Part shown: positions 31,178 to 38,322 of the stretch, one piece after another
Layout of the letters: each line of letters opens with the position of its first letter
Numbering within the stretch: the first letter of the stretch is position 1
Assembly: GCA_017513525.1 (NCBI GenBank)
Contig: JAFXFC010000056.1
Coordinates: 1 to 38,322, forward strand
Direction: 5' to 3'
From: Clostridia bacterium
GTDB lineage: Bacteria; Bacillota; Clostridia; Oscillospirales; Acutalibacteraceae
DNA: 38,322 nt
The notes under the pieces: generated by a model
Told to the model about the DNA's origin: nothing
The model's database searches: none
The model's input: only the letters and a program-made list of their open reading frames with translations
Program-made: the position numbers and the translations under genes

Positions 31178-32002
31178 ATGCAGAAAATGGATTTTCAATA
31201 TTTCAAAAAGAGTGCCGATTATGTTAAAAATATCATACAGGAAGAGCCTGATATAGGTATCATTCTCGGCTCAGGGTTAAAGGATTTTGCCTCAAGAATT
31301 AATAATAAAATAACGATTGATTATAAAGATATTCCGAATTTTCTTGTTTCTACCGTAGAGTCCCATGAGGGAAAGCTCATATTCGGAGAAATAAAAGGAA
31401 AAAAAGTTATCTGTATGTCGGGAAGATTTCATCACTATGAGGGCTATCCCTTCCCGATGCTTACAATACCGATAAGACTTTTTAAGCTTATAGGTGTCAA
31501 AAAGACTATAATTACCAATGCCGCAGGGGCTGTAAATACTTCATATAATGTCGGCGATATTATGATAATAAAAGACCATCTGAAGCTTACGGGGGCAAGT
31601 CCTCTTATGGGAGATAATATCCCCGAATTCGGCCCCAGATTTTTTGATACCACCGATATGTATACGAAGGAGCTCAGAAAAATCGCACTCGAATGTGCAA
31701 AAGAAAGCTCTCTTTCTTTCCATGAGGGTGTATATATGTATTTCACGGGTCCGCAGTTTGAAACTCCGGCGGAAATAAGAGCCGCAAGAATACTCGGTGC
31801 TGATGCAGTGGGAATGTCAACGGTTACAGAGGCTTTAACTGCCGCTCATTGTTCAATGCCTCTTCTCGGTCTTTCCGTAATGACCAATATGGCAGCAGGC
31901 GTGCTTGACAGAAAACTGACTGACGAAGAAGTGGGTGAAACCGCCGCCCGAATAAGTAAGCCTTTCGGCGATTATGTAGAAAATGTAATAAGCAGGTTAT
32001 AA
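31178..32002 (+). CDS. Purine nucleoside phosphorylase, trimeric type, 6-oxopurine-specific by sequence
   Basis: This 274-residue enzyme matches trimeric PNP: ILGSGLKDF (29-37), SGRFHHYEGYP (81-91), TNAAGAVN (113-120) and GPQFETPAEIR (191-201). Glu195 and Asn237 (SVMTNMAAG) match human PNP Glu201 and Asn243, which select 6-oxopurines; MTA phosphorylases carry Asp at the second position. It should split inosine-like nucleosides to hypoxanthine and a ribose-1-phosphate. AGGTGG precedes the ATG. It is followed after three bases by a deaminase gene that could supply inosine-type substrates. Confidence 0.92.
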   Translation: MQKMDFQYFKKSADYVKNIIQEEPDIGIILGSGLKDFASRINNKITIDYKDIPNFLVSTVESHEGKLIFGEIKGKKVICMSGRFHHYEGYPFPMLTIPIRLFKLIGVKKTIITNAAGAVNTSYNVGDIMIIKDHLKLTGASPLMGDNIPEFGPRFFDTTDMYTKELRKIALECAKESSLSFHEGVYMYFTGPQFETPAEIRAARILGADAVGMSTVTEALTAAHCSMPLLGLSVMTNMAAGVLDRKLTDEEVGETAARISKPFGDYVENVISRL

Positions 32003-32005
32003 GAT

Positions 32006-33304
32006 ATGAAAACACTTTTTAAGAATGCAACGATTATTAATTTTATAAATGAAAATATCAATGTGATTAAAAACGGCTTCCTTTCAGTTGAGGGTGAATA
32101 TATCACATATGTAGGAAGTGACCTTCCCGAAGGAAACTTTGATGTAATAAAAGATATGAAGGGCAATATATTAATGCCCGGTATTTATAATTGCCATACC
32201 CATACACCTATGGTTTTATTAAGGGGAGTGGGAAGTGATCTTCCTCTTGATAAATGGCTTTTTGAAAAGATATTTCCCATTGAAGATAAGCTCACTGCAG
32301 AGGATATCGAAGCAGGAAGCTATCTTGCTTTAATGGAAATGGTGTCTTCGGGTGCAGTCAGCTTTTCTGATATGTATTTTGAGCCCGAAAGAACCTGTGA
32401 GGCGGCAGGTTTGGCAGGGCTTAAAGCTAATATCTCCCGTCCCGTTCAATGCTTTGACCCCAATGAAAATCCGACGGATTCTTACAGAATAAAGCAGTCT
32501 TTATCGCTTTTTGATAATTTTAATAAAGCATATAACGAAAGAATATTAATTGATTTCTGTATTCATGCAGAATATACCTGTGATGAGAAAACTACCCGTT
32601 ATTACAGTGAGCTTTGTAAGGAAAAGCAGGGAAATTTACATATACACTTGTCTGAAACCCTAAAAGAGCATAATGAGTGTATTGCAAAATACAAAAAAAC
32701 TCCCACTGAGTGGTTTGCTTCGCTCGGTGCTTTTGATTCGCGTGCATTTGCGGCTCACTGTGTCGCATTAAGTGATGAGGATATGGATATCCTGAAAGCC
32801 CATAATGTAAGCATTGTGCATAACCCCACAAGCAATATGAAGCTCGGTTCGGGCTTCGCTCCCATAGAAAAGTTTATCTCAAAAGGCATTAATGTTACAA
32901 TCGGAACAGACGGTGCCGCAAGTAACAATAATCTTGATATGCTTGAGGAAATGCACTTAGCTTCTGTTATTCATAACGGTTTTTCTCAGGATGCCACACT
33001 TATGAGTGCTGATACAATAATAAAAATGGCAACATTGAACGGCGCAAAATTACAGGGCAGAGAAAAATGCGGAAATCTTCTCCCCGGCTTCAAAGCAGAT
33101 ATCGTTGCTATATCTCTTGATGCACCTAATATGGTGCCCTGCCTTGATGCACCCGCTTTAATTGTGTATTCTGCAGGAAGAAGCGATGTTTTAATGACTA
33201 TGTGTGACGGAAAAATTCTTTATGAAAACGGCGAGTATCTCACAATAGACAAAGAAAAGGTCTATTATGATGTCAGAAAAGCCGTTGAAAGACTTTATAA
33301 CTGA
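32006..33304 (+). CDS. MTA/SAH/5'-deoxyadenosine deaminase-like amidohydrolase
   Basis: This 432-residue metal-dependent amidohydrolase has His64 and His66 in NCHTHTP, LRGVGSDLPLDKWLFEKIFP near residue 75, the later ligands in HIHLSET and AHCVALSD, and IGTDGAASNNNLDMLEEM with the catalytic Asp. This is the pattern of deaminases acting on methylthioadenosine, S-adenosylhomocysteine or 5'-deoxyadenosine. It would convert these to their inosine analogues, which the 6-oxopurine phosphorylase next to it could cleave. Its gene starts three bases after pnp, and the isomerase gene follows after ten bases. Confidence 0.9.
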   Translation: MKTLFKNATIINFINENINVIKNGFLSVEGEYITYVGSDLPEGNFDVIKDMKGNILMPGIYNCHTHTPMVLLRGVGSDLPLDKWLFEKIFPIEDKLTAEDIEAGSYLALMEMVSSGAVSFSDMYFEPERTCEAAGLAGLKANISRPVQCFDPNENPTDSYRIKQSLSLFDNFNKAYNERILIDFCIHAEYTCDEKTTRYYSELCKEKQGNLHIHLSETLKEHNECIAKYKKTPTEWFASLGAFDSRAFAAHCVALSDEDMDILKAHNVSIVHNPTSNMKLGSGFAPIEKFISKGINVTIGTDGAASNNNLDMLEEMHLASVIHNGFSQDATLMSADTIIKMATLNGAKLQGREKCGNLLPGFKADIVAISLDAPNMVPCLDAPALIVYSAGRSDVLMTMCDGKILYENGEYLTIDKEKVYYDVRKAVERLYN

Positions 33305-33314
33305 GGAGAAAACT

Positions 33315-34382
33315 ATGGAAAGAGCAGATAAAGAGCTTGCGTTTATGCTGCAATATGAAAATATTGCATGGTATGAAGACGGAGCAGTAAAAATTCTTGA
33401 CCGCCGCATATACCCTGCAAAAACAGAATTTGTTATATGTAAGAATCACCATGAAGTTGTCAATGCACTAAGGGACATGGTAACACAAAGTGCAGGGCCG
33501 TATACGGCTGCTGCGGCAGGCATGGCACTTGCAGCCTTTGAATGTAAAGATAAAAATGAAAAAGAGCAGTCAGAATATCTGAAAAAAGCCGCCATTACTA
33601 TTGCCAATGCCCGTCCCACAACGGCAAGCCGTATGAGTCTTATTACAAACGGCTGTCTTGATGCCGCTATGAAAGCACTTAAAGAGGGCAAAAACACTTC
33701 TGAGGCCATAATGGAATATACCGTAAAAGTAAATAATATGCGCTACAATAAAGTATATAAAATGGCGCAGTATCTTGTTGATATGATTCCCGCTCACGGT
33801 GCTGTTATGACACAGTGCTTCGGAGAAACAATTGTCGGTCAGATGTGCAGAGTGCTTAAAGAGCAGGGAAAGGGAGATGTCAGAATTTTCTGTCCCGAAA
33901 CGAGACCTTATTTTCAGGGGGTTCGGCTTACGGCTACAGTATGCCGTGACATGGGAATGGATGTTACTGTAATATCCGATAATATGCCGGCATTCGTTAT
34001 GAAAAATGAAAATATTGATGTGTTTACATCTGCAGCAGATGCCATTTGTATGGACGGTTATGTTGTTAATAAAGTAGGTACTTTTCAGATAGCTATAGCC
34101 GCAAAATATAACAAAATTCCTTATTTTGTTACAGGTGCTCCCGATCATGTACACCCCACAATTGATACCGTAAAAATAGAAATGCGTGACCCTGAGTTTA
34201 CCTTACAGGCAATGGGCGTAAGAACTGCAGCTGAAGGCGTAAAGGGATATTATCCTGCATTTGATATAACTCCTCCCGAGCTTGTCAGCGGTGTTGTTAC
34301 GGATACGGGAATTTATGTGCCTTATGATCTTCACCGTTATTTTGAAAACGGCAATTTAGGCGAATATGAAATGGTTATCTGA
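33315..34382 (+). CDS. MtnA-like ribose-1-phosphate isomerase (eIF2B-alpha family)
   Basis: This 355-residue protein belongs to the MtnA/eIF2B-alpha/RBPI fold. It keeps NARPTTASR (98-106), Cys168 (MTQCFGE), ETRPYFQGVRLTA (195-207), Asp242 (SAADAI) and VVNKVGTFQ (250-258), the residues used in isomerising methylthioribose-1-phosphate to the ribulose form. The ATG at 33315 with GAGGAGA five bases upstream is preferred over 33267. It would act on the sugar phosphate released by the phosphorylase. A following aldolase is not in this operon. It may instead accept 5-deoxyribose-1-phosphate or plain ribose-1-phosphate. Confidence 0.85.
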   Translation: MERADKELAFMLQYENIAWYEDGAVKILDRRIYPAKTEFVICKNHHEVVNALRDMVTQSAGPYTAAAAGMALAAFECKDKNEKEQSEYLKKAAITIANARPTTASRMSLITNGCLDAAMKALKEGKNTSEAIMEYTVKVNNMRYNKVYKMAQYLVDMIPAHGAVMTQCFGETIVGQMCRVLKEQGKGDVRIFCPETRPYFQGVRLTATVCRDMGMDVTVISDNMPAFVMKNENIDVFTSAADAICMDGYVVNKVGTFQIAIAAKYNKIPYFVTGAPDHVHPTIDTVKIEMRDPEFTLQAMGVRTAAEGVKGYYPAFDITPPELVSGVVTDTGIYVPYDLHRYFENGNLGEYEMVI

Positions 34383-34393
34383 GAGGTGAAAAT

Positions 34394-35803
34394 ATGCGTC
34401 TTATTCCTCAGCCGAAGTCAATAGAGCTTTACAGTGAAACTACAAAATTAAGGGAAATAACCGATTTTGAAATCACATCTGAAATAAAAAATGACGAAAG
34501 CTATGAACTTATTATTACTTCCGATAAAATCACGGCAAGAGCCTCAGGGGAAAAGGGACTTCATTATGCCCGCGTTTCATTGAAGCAGATATTGAAATTA
34601 TATGATGAAATTCCTTGTCTTAAAATCAAGGATGAACCCCGTTTCCCTCACAGAGGCTTTATGATAGACTGTGCAAGACATATGTTTTCTCTTGATGAGC
34701 TTAAAAAGATGATAAGCACGGCTGCCGATTTTAAGTTCAATAAATTCCATTGGCATCTCTCAGACGATCAGGGCTTCAGAATTGAACTTGAAAGCCTTCC
34801 CGAGCTTACCGAAAAGGGAAGTGTAAGACACTGTGATAATTTCAGAAACTGCAAAAGCGAAAAAGAGTATCATGGCTTTTATACAAAAGACCAGATAAGA
34901 GAAATTGTTGAATTCTGCAGATATAGATTTATTGATGTAATTCCCGAATTTGATATGCCGGGGCATCAGAGTGCATTGCTTCATGTTTTTCCGCAGTATA
35001 CTTGCAAGGGCACTGCAGTTGAAGTCAAGACAAAAGAGGGAATATTCAAGGATATTATATGTGCAGGTAACTTAGAAGCACATGCTTGTATTGAAAAAAT
35101 TCTGGATGAGCTGTGTGAGCTGTTTCCTTATGATACCGTTCATATCGGCGGTGACGAGGTTCCTAAAAATAATTGGAAGTCCTGCGGAAAATGTCGTAAA
35201 ATCATGCTGGATAACGGCTTAAAGGACGAAAACGAGTTACAATGCTGGTTCATAAATAAAATGGCAGATTACCTTAAAAATAAGGACAAAAAGTGCATTG
35301 TGTGGAATGATTGCCTTAAAGGCAAGGGACTTTCACAGGAGCTTACCATTCAGCATTGGATGGGAAAGCCTCAAAAGTCTGCGAAAACAGCAAATAACGG
35401 ACAAAAAATCATTATGTCCCCGTTTATGCCCTTTTATGTAGATTATCCGTATGATATGCACCCGCTTCGGGCTGTTTACAGCCTTGAACCTGAAAATCTC
35501 AGAGGTCTTAATAAAACAGGTAAACGCAATATAAAAGGTGTCGAATCACCTATATGGACGGAGTTTATAAATAATAACAGCCGTCTTGAATATATGTGCT
35601 TCCCGCGGTGGTTTGCCGTTGCGGAAACAGGCTGGACTGTGAAGGAGAATAAAAACTATAAGGAATTTCTTTCGGTTTGCAGGAAGCTTTCCGATATTTA
35701 TAAAAAAAACGGATTGAATGTTGCCCCCGAAGAGGATTGGAACCCCCGCATTTCCGAAAGACTTTATAAAACATTATCGTTTTTCCTTCCTAAAAGAAAA
35801 TAA
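34394..35803 (+). CDS. Cytoplasmic GH20 beta-N-acetylhexosaminidase
   Basis: This 469-residue glycoside hydrolase family 20 enzyme has an N-terminal small domain (about 1-80) and the catalytic barrel from EPRFPHRGFMIDCARHMF on. FHWHLSDDQGFRIE and the catalytic pair Asp254-Glu255 in HIGGDEVP are present. It uses substrate-assisted retention to release N-acetylhexosamines. No signal peptide is present, so it should act on imported sugars, for example from glycans or peptidoglycan. It lies 11 bases after the isomerase gene and ends the operon at the terminator at 35818. Its link with nucleoside salvage is not obvious. Confidence 0.92.
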   Translation: MRLIPQPKSIELYSETTKLREITDFEITSEIKNDESYELIITSDKITARASGEKGLHYARVSLKQILKLYDEIPCLKIKDEPRFPHRGFMIDCARHMFSLDELKKMISTAADFKFNKFHWHLSDDQGFRIELESLPELTEKGSVRHCDNFRNCKSEKEYHGFYTKDQIREIVEFCRYRFIDVIPEFDMPGHQSALLHVFPQYTCKGTAVEVKTKEGIFKDIICAGNLEAHACIEKILDELCELFPYDTVHIGGDEVPKNNWKSCGKCRKIMLDNGLKDENELQCWFINKMADYLKNKDKKCIVWNDCLKGKGLSQELTIQHWMGKPQKSAKTANNGQKIIMSPFMPFYVDYPYDMHPLRAVYSLEPENLRGLNKTGKRNIKGVESPIWTEFINNNSRLEYMCFPRWFAVAETGWTVKENKNYKEFLSVCRKLSDIYKKNGLNVAPEEDWNPRISERLYKTLSFFLPKRK

Positions 35804-35817
35804 CAATATTTTTCACC

Positions 35818-35856
35818 AAAGGAGCTGTAAAAACTTGTGTTTTTACAGCTCCTTTT
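35818..35856 (+). terminator. Terminator of the nucleoside/GH20 operon
   Basis: AAAGGAGCTGTAAAAAC (35818-35834) pairs perfectly over 17 bases with 35839-35855, with loop TTGT and the T residues inside the 3' arm. Confidence 0.88.
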
Positions 35857-35882
35857 AAGGGGATAGGAAAAAATGATGCAGA

Positions 35883-35970
35883 ACGGACAAACCGATCAAA
35901 AACAAGGCTTCGGCTTGTTTTTGTTTGCCCGAAGGCGTACAAGGGTACGTCGAGAGGCGAGGTTTGTTCG
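35883..35970. repeat. Structured intergenic element with a possible three-way junction
   Basis: ACGGACAAACC (35883-35893) pairs with GGTTTGTTCGT (35960-35970) with one wobble, enclosing two hairpins: CAAAAACAAG with CTTGTTTTTG around GCTTCGG, and CGTAC with GTACG around AAGG. The element fills the front of the 370-base gap between the GH20 and cotJA genes. No open frame with a ribosome site was found in it. It could be a non-coding RNA or a mobile palindromic repeat. Confidence 0.55.
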
Positions 35971-36019
35971 TAGCATAAAACATAAAATTTTAATAATTTA
36001 TATATTTTAGGTTGTTTTC

Positions 36020-36066
36020 AGGGATTCTTACAAGTATCTGACTTGGCGAATCCCTTAATTTTTTTG
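36020..36066 (+). terminator. Terminator-like hairpin upstream of cotJA
   Basis: AGGGATTC (36020-36027) pairs with GAATCCCT (36048-36055), enclosing CAAGT/ACTTG, and is followed by TAATTTTTTT. No gene ends near it, so it may end a small RNA from the structured element before it. Confidence 0.65.
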
Positions 36067-36172
36067 TTTTATGCGATCTGTGCTTTTTTTACATCCCCTT
36101 TTTTGCACAATATTTGTCCTTCTGAATAATATGAACCGAGGGAAGCCTCAAAAATATGAAAGGAGAGAAAAT

Positions 36173-36364
36173 ATGAAAAACGATTGCAGCAAGGAATTTG
36201 ACAGCTTCAAAGCTCTCACTGCCTTGCCTGACGATACGGTAACTGCTATGGCATATGTTCCGTTTCAGACGGATAAATCCATGTTTGATACGGAAATTGC
36301 TCTCAGTAAGGGTACGCTTTTCACAGATCTCTATAAGCCCTTCTTAAGAGGTGCATTAAAGTGA
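36173..36364 (+). CDS. cotJA: Spore coat protein CotJA
   Basis: This 63-residue protein matches CotJA: VTAMAYVPFQ, then EIALSKGTLFTDLYKPFLRG. CotJA belongs to the inner spore coat and works with CotJB and CotJC. The ATG at 36173 has AAAGGAGAG upstream; the frame extends to 36071 without a ribosome site. It overlaps cotJB by four bases. The region upstream is T-rich and no full sigma-E promoter could be assigned. Confidence 0.93.
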   Translation: MKNDCSKEFDSFKALTALPDDTVTAMAYVPFQTDKSMFDTEIALSKGTLFTDLYKPFLRGALK

Positions 36365-36612
36365 GTAACCGTGAAAAGCTTTTAAGGAATTTATCTTCTG
36401 TGCACTTCGCATTATGGGAATTGCACCTTTATCTTAATACACATCCCAATGATATGAGCGCTTTAGCAATGCACGAAAAATATGAACTTAAAGCCCGTAA
36501 ACTCAAAGAAGAGTTTGAAGAAAACTACGGTCCGCTTTCGCCGAAAAGCGGAGAGGGTATAGAATGGCTCAAAAATCCCTGGCCCTGGGATGTAGGAGGT
36601 TGTGACGGCTAA
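36361..36612 (+). CDS. cotJB: Spore coat protein CotJB
   Basis: This 83-residue protein matches CotJB: SSVHFALWELHLYLNTHPND, then a helix and a Pro/Trp-rich C-terminus, NPWPWDVGG. It starts at GTG in a GTGA overlap with the cotJA stop, and its own stop overlaps the cotJC ATG by one base. CotJB is needed for assembly of the CotJ proteins in the coat. Confidence 0.93.
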   Translation: MSNREKLLRNLSSVHFALWELHLYLNTHPNDMSALAMHEKYELKARKLKEEFEENYGPLSPKSGEGIEWLKNPWPWDVGGCDG

Positions 36613-37217
36613 TGTGGACATATGAGAAAAAATTACAGTATCCCGTTAAAATCACGAGATGCAACCCAAAACTGGCACAGATCATAATCAGTCAATATGG
36701 CGGTCCTGACGGAGAGCTCGCCGCTTCTTTAAGATATTTATCTCAGCGTTATTCTATGCCGTATCCCGAATTAAAAGGACTTTTAACGGATATCGGTACC
36801 GAAGAATTAGCACACTTTGAAATGATAGGTGCTATAGTTTATCAGCTTACCAGAAACCTTTCAAGACAGGAAATTGAAGCCTCGGGCTTTGATAAGTACT
36901 TTGTAGACCATACAGCTGGTATTTACCCCGTAGCCGCTTCCGGTGCTCCCTTTACGGCAGCTTATATTCAGTCAAAGGGCGATGTAATTACTGACCTTCA
37001 TGAAAATCTTGCAGCCGAGCAGAAAGCAAGAACAACATACGATAACATTCTCCGTTTTGTAGACGATCCCGATGTTGCAGATCCTATTAAGTTCTTAAGA
37101 GAAAGAGAAATCGTTCACTTCCAGCGTTTTGGCGAAGGTCTTCGTCTTACCACCGACAGACTCGATTCCAAAAACTTCTACGCATGTAATCCTTCTTTTG
37201 ATAAAAACTGTAAATAA
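36612..37217 (+). CDS. cotJC: Spore coat protein CotJC, manganese-catalase-like
   Basis: This 201-residue ferritin-like protein belongs to the manganese catalase family. The metal-binding helices show PDGELAASLRYLSQRY and GTEELAHFEMIGAIVYQL, and a later pair EQKARTTYD and REREIVHFQRFGE, giving the Glu and His ligands. In spore coats CotJC is proposed to detoxify peroxide. AGGAGG in the end of cotJB serves as ribosome site. The terminator at 37225 ends the operon. Confidence 0.94.
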   Translation: MWTYEKKLQYPVKITRCNPKLAQIIISQYGGPDGELAASLRYLSQRYSMPYPELKGLLTDIGTEELAHFEMIGAIVYQLTRNLSRQEIEASGFDKYFVDHTAGIYPVAASGAPFTAAYIQSKGDVITDLHENLAAEQKARTTYDNILRFVDDPDVADPIKFLREREIVHFQRFGEGLRLTTDRLDSKNFYACNPSFDKNCK

Positions 37218-37224
37218 TTGAATA

Positions 37225-37265
37225 AAAACGGACAGATATTTTCTTTTTATATCTGTCCGTTTTTT
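37225..37265 (+). terminator. Terminator of the cotJ operon
   Basis: AAAACGGACAGATAT (37225-37239) pairs perfectly with 37249-37263, and T residues continue to 37265. Confidence 0.92.
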
Positions 37266-37321
37266 AATTGTTGACTAATGTATGTAAAATTAAGCAGAAA
37301 TTTATCATATTAAAAAATTTC

Positions 37322-37350
37322 TTGAATTATTTTGAAACATATGGTATTAT
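37322..37350 (+). promoter_or_regulatory. Promoter of the sugar transferase gene
   Basis: TTGAAT at 37322-37327 and TATTAT at 37345-37350 are 17 bases apart. The leader to the ATG at 37447 is about 90 bases. An extended -10 (TG before TATTAT at one base distance) may help: the sequence reads ATGGTATTAT. Confidence 0.65.
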
Positions 37351-37446
37351 CAAATATAAAGATATTTCTGTTTTATATAAAAATCTTTTTGGGATATTAT
37401 ATTATTAACAGTTTTATTTTTGTCAATTGTGCAAGGAGAGTTTTTT

Positions 37447-38169
37447 ATGACGGAAAAGATTTTGGAAGAATCAATGTCAGCAGAAGCTATTAATAACGGC
37501 GCAGCTGACGAACAGGTGATATTGCCTTTTTCTTATGCGGAGGATGAGCATTATTATATAGAGTCAGTTGAACCTTTGAAAAAGAAGCCGCTTTATTCTT
37601 TTGTCAAAAGAGCATTTGATATCGTTTGTTCTTTTTTTGGATTGCTGTTTTTAGGTATTCCTATGCTTTTTGTCGCATTAGCGATAAAGCTTACTTCAAA
37701 AGGACCTGTTTTTTATTCGCAGGAAAGACTCGGTCTTAACGGAAAAAAATTCATGCTTGTTAAATTCAGAACAATGAGACAGGATGCAGAAAAGGCAGGT
37801 GCTCAGTGGTCACAGGGAGATTCCGACAAAAGAATTACCAAAGTGGGTGCAATATTAAGAAAAACCAGAATTGACGAGCTTCCTCAGTTATGGTTATGTT
37901 TGACGGGAACGCTTTCTTTGATAGGTCCAAGACCCGAAAGAGAAATTTTTTATAAAGAGTTTGAAAAGCATGTTCACGGTTTCAGCGAACGCCTTAAAGT
38001 AAAACCGGGACTTACAGGCTGGGCACAGGTTAACGGCGGATATGATCTTCGTCCTGAAGAGAAAGTCGTATATGATGTAGAATATATCAAAAATCGTTCT
38101 ATTCTTATGGAAATAAAAATATTATTCAAGACTGTTGCAGTTATCTTGAATCATGACGGCGCAAAATAA
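37447..38169 (+). CDS. Polyprenyl-phosphate sugar-1-phosphate transferase
   Basis: This 240-residue bacterial sugar transferase has a soluble N-terminal tail (1-50), one membrane segment at about 60-80 and the catalytic domain with GPVFYSQERLGLNGK, KFRTM, RKTRIDELPQLW and SLIGPRPER, ending in KPGLTGWAQVNG. It should load a sugar-1-phosphate onto undecaprenyl phosphate, the first step of exopolysaccharide or glycan assembly. The ATG at 37447 has AAGGAG about nine bases upstream. As the only glycan gene in sight, it may open a cluster beyond the right edge. Confidence 0.93.
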   Translation: MTEKILEESMSAEAINNGAADEQVILPFSYAEDEHYYIESVEPLKKKPLYSFVKRAFDIVCSFFGLLFLGIPMLFVALAIKLTSKGPVFYSQERLGLNGKKFMLVKFRTMRQDAEKAGAQWSQGDSDKRITKVGAILRKTRIDELPQLWLCLTGTLSLIGPRPEREIFYKEFEKHVHGFSERLKVKPGLTGWAQVNGGYDLRPEEKVVYDVEYIKNRSILMEIKILFKTVAVILNHDGAK

Positions 38170-38184
38170 AAAATAAAAAATTAA

Positions 38185-38252
38185 GGGGCTGTATCAAAAG
38201 TCCCTGAAAAATAAGATAGAGCCAAGTGCAGAAAAGACTGTACTTGGCTCTA
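38185..38252. mobile_element. Possible terminal end of an insertion sequence
   Basis: GGGGCTGTATCAAAA at 38185-38199 resembles the terminal repeats of IS1182-like elements as I remember them. A 15-pair hairpin follows, TAGAGCCAAGTGCAG (38217-38231) with CTGTACTTGGCTCTA (38238-38252), with one G-T wobble and no T-run. The transposase, if any, would be beyond the right edge. Alternatively this is an intergenic palindrome. Confidence 0.35.
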
Positions 38253-38322
38253 AATATTTAGTAAAATTAAAGTGTGAAAATAAAAATACTAAACACAAAA
38301 GACTATACAATATTCGGTAGAG

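Noticed and set aside
33570..34154. 194-codon minus-strand open frame
   Set aside because: It is antisense to the well-conserved MtnA-like gene and is rich in His, Cys, Tyr and Asn, as expected of a shadow frame.
1..38322. tRNA, rRNA or CRISPR arrays
   Set aside because: I looked for the tRNA T-arm consensus, rRNA-like blocks and regularly spaced repeats and saw none; no search program was available.

Overview
The window looks like chromosome from an AT-rich, spore-forming member of the Clostridia, most likely Oscillospirales or a related gut lineage. The grounds are a yabP-yabQ-divIC-yabR block, a cotJA-cotJB-cotJC spore-coat operon, type III glutamine synthetase, long-form hibernation factor, AGGAGG ribosome sites and several TTG/GTG starts. 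I see no rRNA, tRNA, CRISPR array, prophage or complete insertion sequence.

Layout. 1-3.6 kb: a gene entering from the left edge, an unknown membrane-anchored protein, and a divergent exported alpha/beta hydrolase with Cys at the nucleophile position. 3.6-7.0 kb (minus): an operon of an N-extended GSA-aminomutase-like PLP enzyme, a tandem class II aldolase and a TetR regulator. 7.1-8.9 kb: a YfcE-like phosphoesterase, three overlapping small genes of unknown function, and a free-standing 29-residue amphipathic peptide. 9.0-15.9 kb (plus): an unusual operon with a tandem SCP2-like lipid-binding protein, a second class III PLP enzyme, a split transketolase and another SCP2-like protein, followed by an HxxxDG acyltransferase and a zinc-ribbon membrane protein. 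16-24.3 kb: a lipoprotein, an ABC exporter pair, an orphan Na+-decarboxylase beta subunit, a TrpXYZ-like ABC importer and a cyclophilin. 24.5-30.1 kb: yabPQ-divIC-yabR, a lone fumarase alpha subunit, hpf, and glnN behind a leader terminator. 30.2-31.1 kb: an HTH-MNT/HEPN toxin-antitoxin pair. 31.2-35.8 kb: a nucleoside salvage operon (PNP, MTA/SAH-type deaminase, MtnA-like isomerase) ending in a GH20 hexosaminidase. 35.9-38.3 kb: structured intergenic DNA, cotJABC, a polyprenyl-phosphate sugar transferase and a possible IS end.

The best candidate for an undescribed system is 9.0-15.2 kb. A transketolase can add a ketol unit to an aldehyde, a PLP aminotransferase can convert the resulting ketone to an amine, SCP2 folds carry lipids, and an HxxxDG enzyme can acylate. 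With a long-chain aldehyde this series would give a sphinganine-like amino-diol and then its amide, without serine palmitoyltransferase. The transketolase C-half has Ala where sugar transketolases have the Asp that contacts the acceptor 2-hydroxyl, which fits a non-sugar aldehyde. This is inference from sequence; the same enzymes could run in the degradative direction or act on a polar substrate.
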